Shown: positions 53,926 to 61,765, numbered from the stretch's first letter. The stretch is 64,000 nt of DNA from Fen-1258 sp964449775 (GCA_964449775.1 CAYVBQ010000001.1:124001-188000); one strand, 5' to 3'. Translations and numbers: made by a program. The notes: a model not told the origin generated them from the letters alone.

Positions 53926-54084
53926 GGGTATCTCTAATAACTTCAAAAGCTAAACTGTGAAAATCTGTTTACCCCGTGGAATAGCATTTGTGTTTTAGAA
54001 ACAATTTGATTCTTAGTTTATTCCACGGGGTGGATCCGTTTTATCCGTGTCCTATTTTTAAAAAACTAGTTTTTAGAGATGCCC
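53926..54084. mobile_element. MITE-like element, family A, copy 2
   Basis: This 159-base element is almost identical to 31935-32092 and has ends GGGTATCTCTAATAACT and AGTTTTTAGAGATGCCC. It is flanked by ATTC on both sides, a clean 4-base target duplication different from that of copy 1. Confidence 0.87.
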
Positions 54085-54109
54085 ATTCCATTGAGCCGAA
54101 AAAATCATT

Positions 54110-54823
54110 CTATTGTTGCATATTGTGATAAACTGATTGAACATCATCATCTTCCTCGAGAACTTCAATCAATTCACTGACCTCTTTTTTCTGCTCGTCT
54201 GATAATTCCTTATAATTAACGGGAAGATATTGGATCTCTGTTGCTGTAATCTCAATATTTCTTTCTTCAAGAGCTTTTTGCATAGAGCCATATTCCTGAA
54301 AAGGTGCGAAGATATAGATCGAATCATCGTCGTAGGAAAAATCATCCAGTCCGGCATCGATCAATTCCAATTCTAAATTTTCCAAATCAGCAACAGCAGA
54401 TTTTGGAGCTTTGAACAGACCCTTTCTTTCAAATATGAAAGCAATAGAACCGGTTGTTCCTAACGATCCCCCATACTTTCTGAAACTATGCCGTACATTT
54501 GCAACAGTTCTGGTTGGATTGTCAGTGGCGCATTCTACTACAACAGCAATACCGTGAGGACCGTATCCTTCATAAATAATTTCCACGTATCCGGATGTAT
54601 CTTTAGAAGAAGCTCTTTTAATTGCTGCTTCAACTTTATCTTTGGGCATGTTAACGCTCTTCGCATTCTGCATAGCAATTCTTAGTTTGGAATTTGATTT
54701 ATGATCAGGTCCGCCTGCTTTTACTGCAATCTCAATCTCTTTTCTTACTCTATTAAAAGCTTTTGACATTCGGGCATAACGCGCAAACATTACATGTTTT
54801 CTTGTTTCGAAAATTCTTCCCAT
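54110..54823 (-). CDS. yebC: YebC/PmpR-family protein
   Basis: This 237-residue protein belongs to the YebC family of translation factors and regulators that help ribosomes at difficult sequences. Signatures: N-terminal ARYARMSKAFNRVRKEIEIAVKAGG, KLRIAMQNAKSVNMPKDKVEAAIKRA, EIIYEGYGPHGIAVVVECATDNPTRT and FRKYGGSLGTTGSIAFIFERKG. It is slightly diverged at the start, where MGRIFETRKHVMFAR replaces the usual MSGHSKW block, as in the shorter-named YeeN branch. It is monocistronic. Confidence 0.92.
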   Translation of the reverse strand: MGRIFETRKHVMFARYARMSKAFNRVRKEIEIAVKAGGPDHKSNSKLRIAMQNAKSVNMPKDKVEAAIKRASSKDTSGYVEIIYEGYGPHGIAVVVECATDNPTRTVANVRHSFRKYGGSLGTTGSIAFIFERKGLFKAPKSAVADLENLELELIDAGLDDFSYDDDSIYIFAPFQEYGSMQKALEERNIEITATEIQYLPVNYKELSDEQKKEVSELIEVLEEDDDVQSVYHNMQQ

Positions 54824-55000
54824 TATTATTTACTCATTTTTGTTAAATAATTTATTTCTCATTTTCCGATGGACAAATTTACAAATTCATTTGCAAAACT
54901 AATGTTCAATTCGATTTTTTTGGATACAATAATGGATCAAACATTTTACATCAATTCTCATCTAAGTACCTTCTGAACACAAATTTTTTTATTTAATGTA

Positions 55001-55031
55001 TTGACAAAATCAAATTACGGTTATACCTTTG
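55001..55031 (+). promoter_or_regulatory. Promoter of the trp leader and trpB
   Basis: TTGACA (55001-55006) and TACCTTTG (55024-55031) have the spacing of the Bacteroidota TTG/TAnnTTTG promoter. The start point would be about 55037, so the leader peptide's first ATG (55040) lies nearly at the 5' end of the RNA. Confidence 0.6.
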
Positions 55032-55039
55032 CATCCAAG

Positions 55040-55108
55040 ATGACGAACATGAAGAACATATCAAACAAAAATTGGTGGTGGTGGAGAAATATCTCTCTGC
55101 TATCCTAA
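55040..55108 (+). CDS. trpL: Tryptophan leader peptide with four consecutive Trp codons
   Basis: This 22-codon frame starts MTNMKNISNKN, continues with four TGG codons in a row (55073-55084) and ends RNISLLS and TAA. An alternative start is the in-frame ATG at 55049. Trp is the rarest residue, and four in a row just before tandem hairpins and a tryptophan synthase gene is the mark of a transcription attenuator: when charged tRNA-Trp is scarce the ribosome stalls here. There is no Shine-Dalgarno sequence, as for many genes in this phylum. The gene is too short for routine gene finders. Confidence 0.85.
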   Translation: MTNMKNISNKNWWWWRNISLLS

Positions 55109-55131
55109 TGCTTTAAATAAATTTTAACATC

Positions 55132-55208
55132 AAGCCGTGGATGGTAGAACCGTTCACGGCTTTTTTGTATCCAGCCGTGAACCCCCATTCAGCGGCTTTT
55201 TCTTTTTT
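55132..55208 (+). promoter_or_regulatory. Trp attenuator with mutually exclusive hairpins
   Basis: Four segments can pair in alternative ways. Segment 1 AAGCCGTG (55132-55139) pairs with 2 CACGGCTT (55155-55162), followed by TTTTT. Segment 3 (AGCCG TGAA, 55173-55181) pairs with 4 (TTCA, one bulged G, CGGCT, 55188-55197), followed by TTTTCTTTTTT. Segments 2 and 3 also pair perfectly over ten bases (GTTCACGGCT 55152-55161 with AGCCGTGAAC 55173-55182), which would destroy both terminators. The stop codon of the leader is 24 bases before segment 1, so how a stalled ribosome controls the switch is not obvious. Confidence 0.8.
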
Positions 55209-55225
55209 AAATAAATGGAGTTCAC

Positions 55226-56572
55226 ATGTCAAGCAACAAAATAGTTTTTCTCGATCAATCTAAAATACCAACGCATTATTACAACATAATGGCAGATATC
55301 CCTGTTCCTATGGAACCACCGCTTCACCCCGGTACAAAAGAGCCTGCCGGTCATCAAGACCTTGCGGCTATATTTCCAATGGAGTTAATTATGCAGGAAG
55401 TCTCTCAAGAACGTTTTATCGAAATTCCGGATGAAGTCCGCGATCTCTACCGTCTCAGTAGACCCACACCGCTCATCCGGGCGGCAATGCTTGAACAAGT
55501 TTTGGATACGCCAGCAAAAATTTATTTTAAGTATGAAGGCGCTAATCCAACAGGCAGCCATAAAACAAATACGTCATACGCTCAGGCATATTACAATAAA
55601 AAAGCCGGGATTAAAAAACTTGTAACCGAAACTGGGGCCGGACAGTGGGGCAGTGCGCTTGCAATGGCGTGCAAACATTTTGATATGGAGTGTGAAGTCT
55701 TTATGGTGAAAGTTAGTTACAATCAGAAACCATATCGCAAAACATTTATGAAATTATTCGGAGCTGAAGTACACGCGAGCCCCTCAACATTAACAAATGC
55801 CGGTAGAAATGTTTTATCCAACGATCCCGATTCTCCGGGCTCTCTTGGAATTGCAATAAGCGAAGCGATTGAAATCGCCGTTCAGCGCGATGATACAAAT
55901 TACAGTCTCGGTAGTGTGTTGAATCATGTTATGCTTCATCAAACAATTATTGGTGAAGAAACAAGATTGCAAATGGAGATGATTGATGAATATCCCGATA
56001 TAGTTATTGGGTGTGCTGGCGGCGGAAGTAATTTTGCGGGATTGTCATTTCCATTCTTACGCGATAAACTAACCGGAGTTAAAAAAAATCTTGAAGTGAT
56101 TGCCGTTGAACCGGCATCTTGCCCATCATTAACAAAAGGGAAGTATGAGTATGATTTTGGCGATGAAGCCGGAATGACACCACTTCTTAAGATGTACACA
56201 CTCGGGCATACATTCATTCCACCTAAAATTCATGCTGGCGGATTGCGTTATCATGGAATGGCGCCTACTGTATCTCTGCTCTACAATATCGGCGCAATAA
56301 GTGCTAATGCCTACGAACAATTAGATGTATTTAAGGCTGCGCAATTATTTGCGCAAACAGAAGGAATTGTTCCCGCACCGGAAAGTTCTCACGCTATCAA
56401 AGAAGCAATTGTTCAAGCACGCCGCTGCAAAGAAACAGGTGAGGCAAAGACTATTCTGTTTAATTTATCCGGACATGGATTTTTAGATCTTGGTTCGTAC
56501 GAAATGTTTTTGGAAAATCAACTTGAGAATTATTCTGGCGAGACAAATTACGCTAAGGTTGCAGTAGGATAA
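55226..56572 (+). CDS. trpB: Tryptophan synthase beta chain, TrpB2 type
   Basis: This 448-residue pyridoxal-phosphate enzyme joins indole with serine to make tryptophan. The PLP lysine lies in GANPTGSHKTNTSYAQ, the phosphate loop is GCAGGGSNF, and the C-terminal LFNLSGHGFLDLGSYEMFL contains the Ser/Gly of the cofactor pocket. The N-terminal extension (YYNIMADIPVPMEPPLHPGT) and length mark the TrpB2 group, which lacks the canonical TrpA contact. No trpA is adjacent. Control by a Trp attenuator supports a true role in tryptophan supply and argues against a different beta-elimination reaction. A second copy of the gene's last 35 codons lies 1 kb downstream (57541-57647). Confidence 0.92.
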   Translation: MSSNKIVFLDQSKIPTHYYNIMADIPVPMEPPLHPGTKEPAGHQDLAAIFPMELIMQEVSQERFIEIPDEVRDLYRLSRPTPLIRAAMLEQVLDTPAKIYFKYEGANPTGSHKTNTSYAQAYYNKKAGIKKLVTETGAGQWGSALAMACKHFDMECEVFMVKVSYNQKPYRKTFMKLFGAEVHASPSTLTNAGRNVLSNDPDSPGSLGIAISEAIEIAVQRDDTNYSLGSVLNHVMLHQTIIGEETRLQMEMIDEYPDIVIGCAGGGSNFAGLSFPFLRDKLTGVKKNLEVIAVEPASCPSLTKGKYEYDFGDEAGMTPLLKMYTLGHTFIPPKIHAGGLRYHGMAPTVSLLYNIGAISANAYEQLDVFKAAQLFAQTEGIVPAPESSHAIKEAIVQARRCKETGEAKTILFNLSGHGFLDLGSYEMFLENQLENYSGETNYAKVAVG

Positions 56573-56595
56573 TTTGTTTTGTAGGGAACGCTTTA

Positions 56596-56622
56596 CTTGC
56601 CCGCCGATTATTGGCGGGCAAG
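56596..56622. terminator. Strong hairpin after trpB
   Basis: CTTGCCCGCC and GGCGGGCAAG form a perfect 10-base stem with a 7-base loop, 23 bases after the trpB stop, between convergent genes. The T-rich stretch comes some ten bases later. Confidence 0.6.
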
Positions 56623-56633
56623 CAAAACTATTT

Positions 56634-56823
56634 TTACGCAGGATTTCTTAATTCTCTGTCAATTTTGTCTTTGAGTATAATTTTGTTTAACGATTGATAT
56701 GGTAAATCTCTTTTATTGGCTAATGTTTTTATTTCTTCCAGCATAGATTCTGGCAGTCATAAAAAAATAGTTCGTGTTGATGGTTTTAGATTTGGAAAAT
56801 TCGCTATTTCAAGGATTAAAAAC
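56634..56823 (-). pseudogene. Broken CopG/BrnA-type antitoxin gene
   Basis: On the minus strand the frame reads EIANFPNLKPSTRTIFL, a TGA, then LPESMLEEIKTLANKRDLPY and a tail ending RELRNPA. Intact antitoxins of this group have an Arg (SLRLPE) where the TGA stands, so a single CGA-to-TGA change would explain it. The N-terminus is missing at the border with the Phd gene. It is a remnant of another toxin-antitoxin module at the same place. Confidence 0.68.
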
Positions 56824-56825
56824 AA

Positions 56826-57044
56826 TTATCTGCTTCTTGCTTCCTTGAGTATATCTAAAATCTCTTCCCGGTTAATATCTAAATCAATTCCTTTAACATC
56901 GAGCGGCGATTTATTTTCAGATAATGCTTTTAGCTCAAATACACTGCCATCTTTTCGCTTAATTAATATTTTCCCTTCCTTTTTAGCTCTATCTAGTAAT
57001 GATGCGAATTTGCGGCGGGCTTCGCTGTATGTAAATGTACTCAC
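56826..57044 (-). CDS. Phd/YefM-type antitoxin
   Basis: This 72-residue protein from a GTG start reads TYSEARRKFASLLDRAKKEGKILIKRKDGSVFEL, the prevent-host-death fold, followed by a disordered toxin-binding tail ending ILDILKEARSR. It would neutralise the PIN toxin encoded immediately upstream; the reverse order (toxin first) is uncommon. The gap between toxin stop and this start is one base. Confidence 0.82.
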   Translation of the reverse strand: MSTFTYSEARRKFASLLDRAKKEGKILIKRKDGSVFELKALSENKSPLDVKGIDLDINREEILDILKEARSR

Positions 57045-57045
57045 A

Positions 57046-57438
57046 TTAAACCTCTTTCAAATTAATATTCATTTGTTTTGCTATATCGCTCAACCCTTGA
57101 TCAAGAGTTAATAAAGGCGATTTATAATTCCTTGCGCATTCAAGAAAATAAGCATCATATGCGTAAATATTATATTCTTTTGCAATCTCTACGGATTTGG
57201 CTAAATCCACTTCTACTAATAGTAAAGGTATCATTTGATAATACGAAATTGCCTTTACTGCTGAATTAATACTAATTCTATTTCTTTTAAGCATAGCCGA
57301 AAACGCATTACCAATTTCCCAATGAAGCGAAGATGGAGCTATTAAATCTTCACCCTTTGTGAGCTTGATCAGTTTTGATTTACCGGGCTCATTTGTGATA
57401 ACAGAAATAATAACTGATGTATCTACAACAATGCTCAT
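57046..57438 (-). CDS. PIN-domain (VapC-like) toxin
   Basis: This 130-residue PIN RNase has the acidic active-site residues at SIVVDTSVIISVITNEPGKS (first Asp), ALHWEIGNA-like SSLHWEIGNAFSAML (Glu) and YAYDAYFLECARNYKSPLLTLDQGL (Asp pair). Such toxins cleave tRNA or rRNA. It is encoded with the Phd antitoxin behind it and lies inside the cassette bounded by trpB and its displaced 3' end. Confidence 0.87.
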   Translation of the reverse strand: MSIVVDTSVIISVITNEPGKSKLIKLTKGEDLIAPSSLHWEIGNAFSAMLKRNRISINSAVKAISYYQMIPLLLVEVDLAKSVEIAKEYNIYAYDAYFLECARNYKSPLLTLDQGLSDIAKQMNINLKEV

Positions 57439-57540
57439 AAAATTAAGTATAAAGTTAACTACTCAAAAATTATCCGAAACTTTATCTATTTGCAAGTTAT
57501 TGTTAGGTAGTTTTGTAGAACTTATAAATAATCCGCTGAC

Positions 57541-57647
57541 TATCCGGACACGGATTTTTAGATCTTGGTTCGTACGAAATGTTTTTGGAAAATCAGCTGG
57601 ATAACTATAACGGCATAGTAAAACATTCTACTATTGCCGTTGGATGA
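57541..57647 (+). pseudogene. Displaced 3' end of a trpB gene
   Basis: The first 55 bases (57541-57595) match 56466-56520 of trpB with one difference (C for T), after which the sequences diverge at DNA level but still encode a trpB end: QLDNYNGIVKHSTIAVG against QLENYSGETNYAKVAVG, then stop. The sudden change from near identity to divergence suggests homologous exchange with a related allele. It marks the far side of the PIN/Phd cassette. Confidence 0.92.
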
Positions 57648-57775
57648 ATAACTTGTTTGATGACCAATAGAAACATTCTGGCATATGAAGATACCTCGCC
57701 CACGCTTCTAGTGTATTAGAGCGAGGTATTTTAATCTCTTCGGGTTGAATTCCCCGCCGCTTGCGGCGAGGAGGT

Positions 57776-58201
57776 TCATTTCATAACCTTTATTTGAACC
57801 AACTTCTTAACGATCTCCAAACTCGTCTTATTATTCACATCAATTCTTAAACCTCTTCCTTCGGCATATTTTTTTGTGTTCTTAATTTCAGTAATAATAT
57901 CTTCCGGCAGATCGCTTTTTACAATTTCGGCAACGGCTTTCTCGCCAAAGACTATTCCTATCCTGAAAAATTTATCATACGGTACGAAGAACAAAAGATT
58001 TCTTTTCTTCAAAAATAATTTCTGCACCCAGCCGTTCTTTTTACCGTAATATTTCCATTCGGTTACCGTTGCACCAAAATTGGACTCCACGAATTTTATC
58101 AGATCAGCCCATAATTTGTAACGCGTACCGAGAATATTTTTGAGATCACTCTCTGTCGGCTGTTTTAACTTCTCTGTAAAAACTTTTTCTTCCATTGTCA
58201 C
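57776..58201 (-). CDS. DUF3788-family protein
   Basis: This 141-residue soluble protein has the pattern LWADLIKFVESNFGATVTEWKYYGKKNGW and LFFVPYDKFFRIGIVFGEKAV, which I recognise as DUF3788. The fold is like that of YdhG/DUF1801 proteins, with no known activity. It is monocistronic, on the minus strand, between the trpB remnant and a lyase remnant. Confidence 0.75.
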   Translation of the reverse strand: MTMEEKVFTEKLKQPTESDLKNILGTRYKLWADLIKFVESNFGATVTEWKYYGKKNGWVQKLFLKKRNLLFFVPYDKFFRIGIVFGEKAVAEIVKSDLPEDIITEIKNTKKYAEGRGLRIDVNNKTSLEIVKKLVQIKVMK

Positions 58202-58383
58202 ACAACCTCATTAAGTAAAAAAACCTTGCATGTATTAGGCAAAGCAATGAATTTACTCCACCAACTTACACCCCAGCACTTAAATTATCAACGGAAATTA
58301 AATTAGAGTGGTGGGCTTTCTATGAATACATTTGCTAAACCAATACTGCTTAGCTAATTTTTGCCACAATAATTTTGATGAAC

Positions 58384-58548
58384 GGAGAATTTTAATGAAT
58401 GTAGCCCGGATAAATACATTTCTATAGCATCGGCTTGGTGACAGCGTTAAATCCTATTTCAGGTTATAAAGTATCAACACAATTAGCCAAAGAAGCGCTT
58501 GATAAATTTCTATCTCCGAAAAATATGATTGGGACACAGAATAAGTAG
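58384..58548 (+). pseudogene. 3' fragment of an aspartase/fumarase-superfamily gene
   Basis: The frame from 58426 gives SIGLVTALNPISGYKVSTQL, then AKEALDKF, and ends GTQNK with a stop. Upstream, in a shifted frame, NECSPDKYI precedes it. Aspartate ammonia-lyases and class II fumarases end with SIGIVTALNPxIGYExSTxLAKEAL, so this is a remnant of such a gene. The rest of the gene is not in the window. The other bases between 58202 and 58630 show no gene. Confidence 0.72.
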
Positions 58549-58552
58549 ATCA

Positions 58553-58592
58553 AGAGCACGAGCAAGAGCAAGAGCAAGAGCATGATCAAGAA
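58553..58592. repeat. AGAGCA hexamer microsatellite
   Basis: The unit AGAGCA/AGAGCACG is repeated about six times (caagagcacgagcaagagca...). It lies upstream of the membrane protein gene at 58631 and could change length by slippage. Confidence 0.7.
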
Positions 58593-58630
58593 AAAGAGTA
58601 TTTTGAATTTGGTTATTTAGAAGAGAAACT

Positions 58631-59284
58631 ATGGACGCACTATTTCAAATATTTTTAGGAAGTCTGCTTCTCAGTTTAGTCCATGCCTCAATCCCAAGTC
58701 ATTGGCTTCCGCTGATTGCTCTTGGAAAAGCGGAGAAATGGAGTGACAGAGAAACACTTATAATAACTGCAATCACAGGCTCCGCCCATACACTCAGTAC
58801 AGTAATAATTGGGATTATAGTTGGATTAGTTGGCTATCAGCTCTCCGAATCATATCATTTCATCACAAAAATTATTGCACCATTAATTTTAATTGCACTC
58901 GGATTGGTTTATTTCTTCCTTGAGTACCGGCACAGTCTAATAAAAACTGCTCATCAGCATCACCACATAAACGTTGATGAAATTATCGAAAAGCGTAAGA
59001 GTAAAAGGTCAATTGTGATGGCGCTGAGTATAGCTATGTTCTTTTCTCCCTGTCTGGAAATTGAGATTTATTACTTCACCGCAAGCCGGCTTGGTTGGAT
59101 GGGAATTGGAATTGTCTCGATCGTTTATTTTTTTGTAACTGTTCTTGGAATGATGTTTCTTGTTTACTTTGCATCAAAAGGTGTTCGCAAACTCAATTGG
59201 CATTTTCTGGAGCATCACGATAAACTTATCAGCGGAATTGTATTAGTAGTGGTAGGGTTGCTCGCGTTTTTTCTGGAATACTAA
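58631..59284 (+). CDS. NicO/UreH-like integral membrane protein
   Basis: This 217-residue protein has six membrane segments. The first contains LLSLVHASIPSHWLPLIAL, similar to the HxxxPxH motif of NicO/RcnA nickel-cobalt exporters. A cytoplasmic or periplasmic loop carries a HQHHHINVDE metal-binding-like cluster, and FFSPCLEIEIYYF resembles the second conserved helix. I propose a transition-metal exporter or metal-related carrier, but the substrate is uncertain. Monocistronic. Confidence 0.65.
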   Translation: MDALFQIFLGSLLLSLVHASIPSHWLPLIALGKAEKWSDRETLIITAITGSAHTLSTVIIGIIVGLVGYQLSESYHFITKIIAPLILIALGLVYFFLEYRHSLIKTAHQHHHINVDEIIEKRKSKRSIVMALSIAMFFSPCLEIEIYYFTASRLGWMGIGIVSIVYFFVTVLGMMFLVYFASKGVRKLNWHFLEHHDKLISGIVLVVVGLLAFFLEY

Positions 59285-59290
59285 AAAGTA

Positions 59291-59338
59291 GCGCAGATTT
59301 TTAATCTGCGCCACGATGAACAGATTGGAAATCTGTTC
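59291..59338. terminator. Two hairpins between convergent genes
   Basis: GCGCAGATT/AATCTGCGC (59291-59311) and GAACAGATT/AATCTGTTC (59318-59338) are related perfect stems, the second overlapping the S46 peptidase stop codon. They can end both convergent transcripts. Confidence 0.6.
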
Positions 59339-61524
59339 TACATATTCAACTCTTTCAACAAATTATCTGCACCGCCAATCTTTTCCATTACCCATAAGAC
59401 ATAACGGATATCAACACCAATCGAACGGCTATAGGATTCATTCCATGCAAAATCATTTATCGTTGCCTCATATGCGCGGTCGAAATTAACGCCGATTAAA
59501 TTTCCGTAAGCATCTAAGACAGGACTGCCGGAATTTCCGCCGGTTGTATCCATATTATAAAGCAATGCAACGGGAAGTTTGCCGGTCTTTTTACTGACGT
59601 GCTTTCCAAAATCTTTTTTGTTATAAGCAGCACGTAGTTTATCCGGTATAATAAAATCATCATTACCAGTAGCGGCTTTTTCAATTACACCGTCGATTGA
59701 TGTAAACGGCTCCATATAAACTGCATCGGCGGGATTGTAACCTTTAATGTATCCGTAGGTGAGGCGTAATGTACTGTTTGCATCCGGAATAAAATTGGTA
59801 TTCTTCCATTTTATTTTAACATCAACAAGGTCGCCATATAATTTATTCAACTTACCTTCATTCTTCTGGTTTTCTTTATCGCTAACCTGGTTAAGCATCT
59901 TAATTTTTTTCGCAAAAATGAAGAGTGGATTTTGCATTGCCGCAATTTCTTCCGGAGTTTTCTTTAACAAAGATTCGAAATATTCTTTATCTCGCAGTTT
60001 AGAGTTCACTATATTATTTGAAACAAATTCCTGAAATGTTTCTTCGGGATTAATTCCGTTTCCTTCCAGTATTTCATCAACGGCGGTGATGCGTGAAGAT
60101 TCCTTGAATTCATTAGCGTCCATCAGCATTTTCATTAACATCGTTTCTTCAAATTCAGCATTGTAATTTTGTCTTGTTATGTCTAATCTGTCAAGAGTTT
60201 GTTTAATGTTTTTCTCCTGGTATGCAGCGTTTCTTTCTGCATCCGGCTTAAGCATCTCTTCAGAATAAGTAAGAACAAAATTTGCAAGTGAAAGAGTTTG
60301 GGAAAAAGAATTTATTTGTCTTAACCATAGATCCGACAACGCGTTTTGATTTACCTTATCAAATACTATCTGAATCTCTTCCAATAAATTTCCATATTTA
60401 AATTTTAATTGTGGATCGGAATTGATGAACTGCTGAAGTTGTTTTTCTTCTTCTTGTTTCTGTGCAATAAGATTGATTTTTTTTAATCCTTTGATCTTGC
60501 CCTGATAATTTTTCATTGTGTTTGCCAATCCTTTTATGCGGTTAGCAAAGGCAAGAGTGAGTTCTTTATTACCGGCGCTAATTTCTTGCATCGTTTCGAT
60601 TGCATACTGATAAAGATTTGAAATGTATGGCAGCAGATAATCTTGTTGGTATTTCATGTATTGTGAAGGACGATGACGGAATGTTCTTGCGGGGTAACCA
60701 AGTTGAAAAACAAAATCTCCCTCTTCAACTCCATTGGCATTTATCTTTAAGAACTTTTTTGGTATGAACGGAATGTTATCTTTCGAATATGCTGCAGCTT
60801 TACCGTCGCGTGCAACATAAGCACGCATTATAGAAAAATCTCCTGTATGACGCGGCCATACCCAGTTATCAGTTTCACCACCAAAATTACCAATTGATTG
60901 AGGAGGTGCAAACACTAGACGCACATCACGTATCACACGGTATTTAAATAAAACATAAGTTTTACCGGCAAACATTTCAGATACATTTGCAACAATCGAT
61001 TCTTTTTCATTTGTAGCAGCATCCGAGAGCTCTTTTATTCTTTTTGCGATCATCTTGGTACGTTCAACCGGGTCGGTTATATTTTGGATGGCACCGAGAA
61101 TAATCTCGGATACATCTTGATACGACTCTGTGATCCGGCAGGTATAATCTTGAGAAGGAATTTCTTCTAACAGTGTTTTTGCATGGAAACCGTTTTCGAG
61201 ATAATTTTTTTCAACAGTACTAGCTTTCGTTATAGCGTTGAACGCACAGTGGTGGTTTGTGATGATTAAACCGTTTTCGGATATGAATGATCCGGTGCAA
61301 CCACTAAGTTGAACCAGAGCATCAACAAGGCTAACTCCGTTAGGATTGTAGACTTCTTTCGTTTCAATTTTCAATCCGGCTTTTTGCAGATCAACTTTAT
61401 CAATTTCGCTTAACGGATACATTCCTTCTTCTGGAGAAGCTGGAATCATTCCAAGAATAAATGTAAGTGTGAATGTGATCGTCAAAAGTTTCAAAGATCC
61501 GATGAACCAATAATTTTGTTTCAT
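59338..61524 (-). CDS. S46-family dipeptidyl-peptidase (DPP7/DPP11-like)
   Basis: This is a secreted or periplasmic serine exopeptidase that removes dipeptides from N-termini, typical of Bacteroidota that live on peptides. The start at the ATG of MKQNYWFIGSLKLL gives a proper signal peptide; a longer frame adds 15 improbable residues. The chymotrypsin-like active site is visible: His in ITNHHCAFNAI and Ser in TTGGNSGSPVLDAYG; the conserved DNWVWPRHTGDFSIMR block is also there. 728 residues is normal. Which residue decides DPP7 or DPP11 specificity was not assessed. Confidence 0.93.
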   Translation of the reverse strand: MKQNYWFIGSLKLLTITFTLTFILGMIPASPEEGMYPLSEIDKVDLQKAGLKIETKEVYNPNGVSLVDALVQLSGCTGSFISENGLIITNHHCAFNAITKASTVEKNYLENGFHAKTLLEEIPSQDYTCRITESYQDVSEIILGAIQNITDPVERTKMIAKRIKELSDAATNEKESIVANVSEMFAGKTYVLFKYRVIRDVRLVFAPPQSIGNFGGETDNWVWPRHTGDFSIMRAYVARDGKAAAYSKDNIPFIPKKFLKINANGVEEGDFVFQLGYPARTFRHRPSQYMKYQQDYLLPYISNLYQYAIETMQEISAGNKELTLAFANRIKGLANTMKNYQGKIKGLKKINLIAQKQEEEKQLQQFINSDPQLKFKYGNLLEEIQIVFDKVNQNALSDLWLRQINSFSQTLSLANFVLTYSEEMLKPDAERNAAYQEKNIKQTLDRLDITRQNYNAEFEETMLMKMLMDANEFKESSRITAVDEILEGNGINPEETFQEFVSNNIVNSKLRDKEYFESLLKKTPEEIAAMQNPLFIFAKKIKMLNQVSDKENQKNEGKLNKLYGDLVDVKIKWKNTNFIPDANSTLRLTYGYIKGYNPADAVYMEPFTSIDGVIEKAATGNDDFIIPDKLRAAYNKKDFGKHVSKKTGKLPVALLYNMDTTGGNSGSPVLDAYGNLIGVNFDRAYEATINDFAWNESYSRSIGVDIRYVLWVMEKIGGADNLLKELNM

Positions 61525-61708
61525 AAATTCTCCTAATAGGTTGACCCAAAAATAACTATATAGCGGCAATTTAAGAAATTATGTGAATGGAGATTTACGG
61601 TCTTGTGTTGAAGAAACTAATCATTAGATGAGCCTGAGATTATTCTTTCTCTATAGTATTGGCAATTAACTTTTTGTTTTTTATGTCAAAATATTTTAGA
61701 TGATTTTT

Positions 61709-61765
61709 CCATCTTCCATCAAACATTTTCCATCTTCCATCAAACATCTTCCATCTTCCATTGCG
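61709..61765. repeat. Tandem repeat, 21-base unit
   Basis: CCATCTTCCATCAAACATTTT occurs about 2.7 times in a row with one change. It lies between two minus-strand genes. No spacers, so it is not a CRISPR. A 69-residue frame across it on the minus strand is not a believable gene. Confidence 0.8.

Noticed and set aside
53752..53937. 61-residue open frame across the tRNA-Lys gene
   Set aside because: It covers the tRNA and its terminator; the RNA gene explains the sequence.
56716..57111. 131-residue plus-strand frame behind trpB
   Set aside because: It is the antisense of the Phd antitoxin and the CopG remnant, whose own reading is far better supported.
61709..61765. Possible CRISPR array
   Set aside because: Units are directly adjacent with no unique spacers and only about 2.7 copies; no cas genes anywhere.
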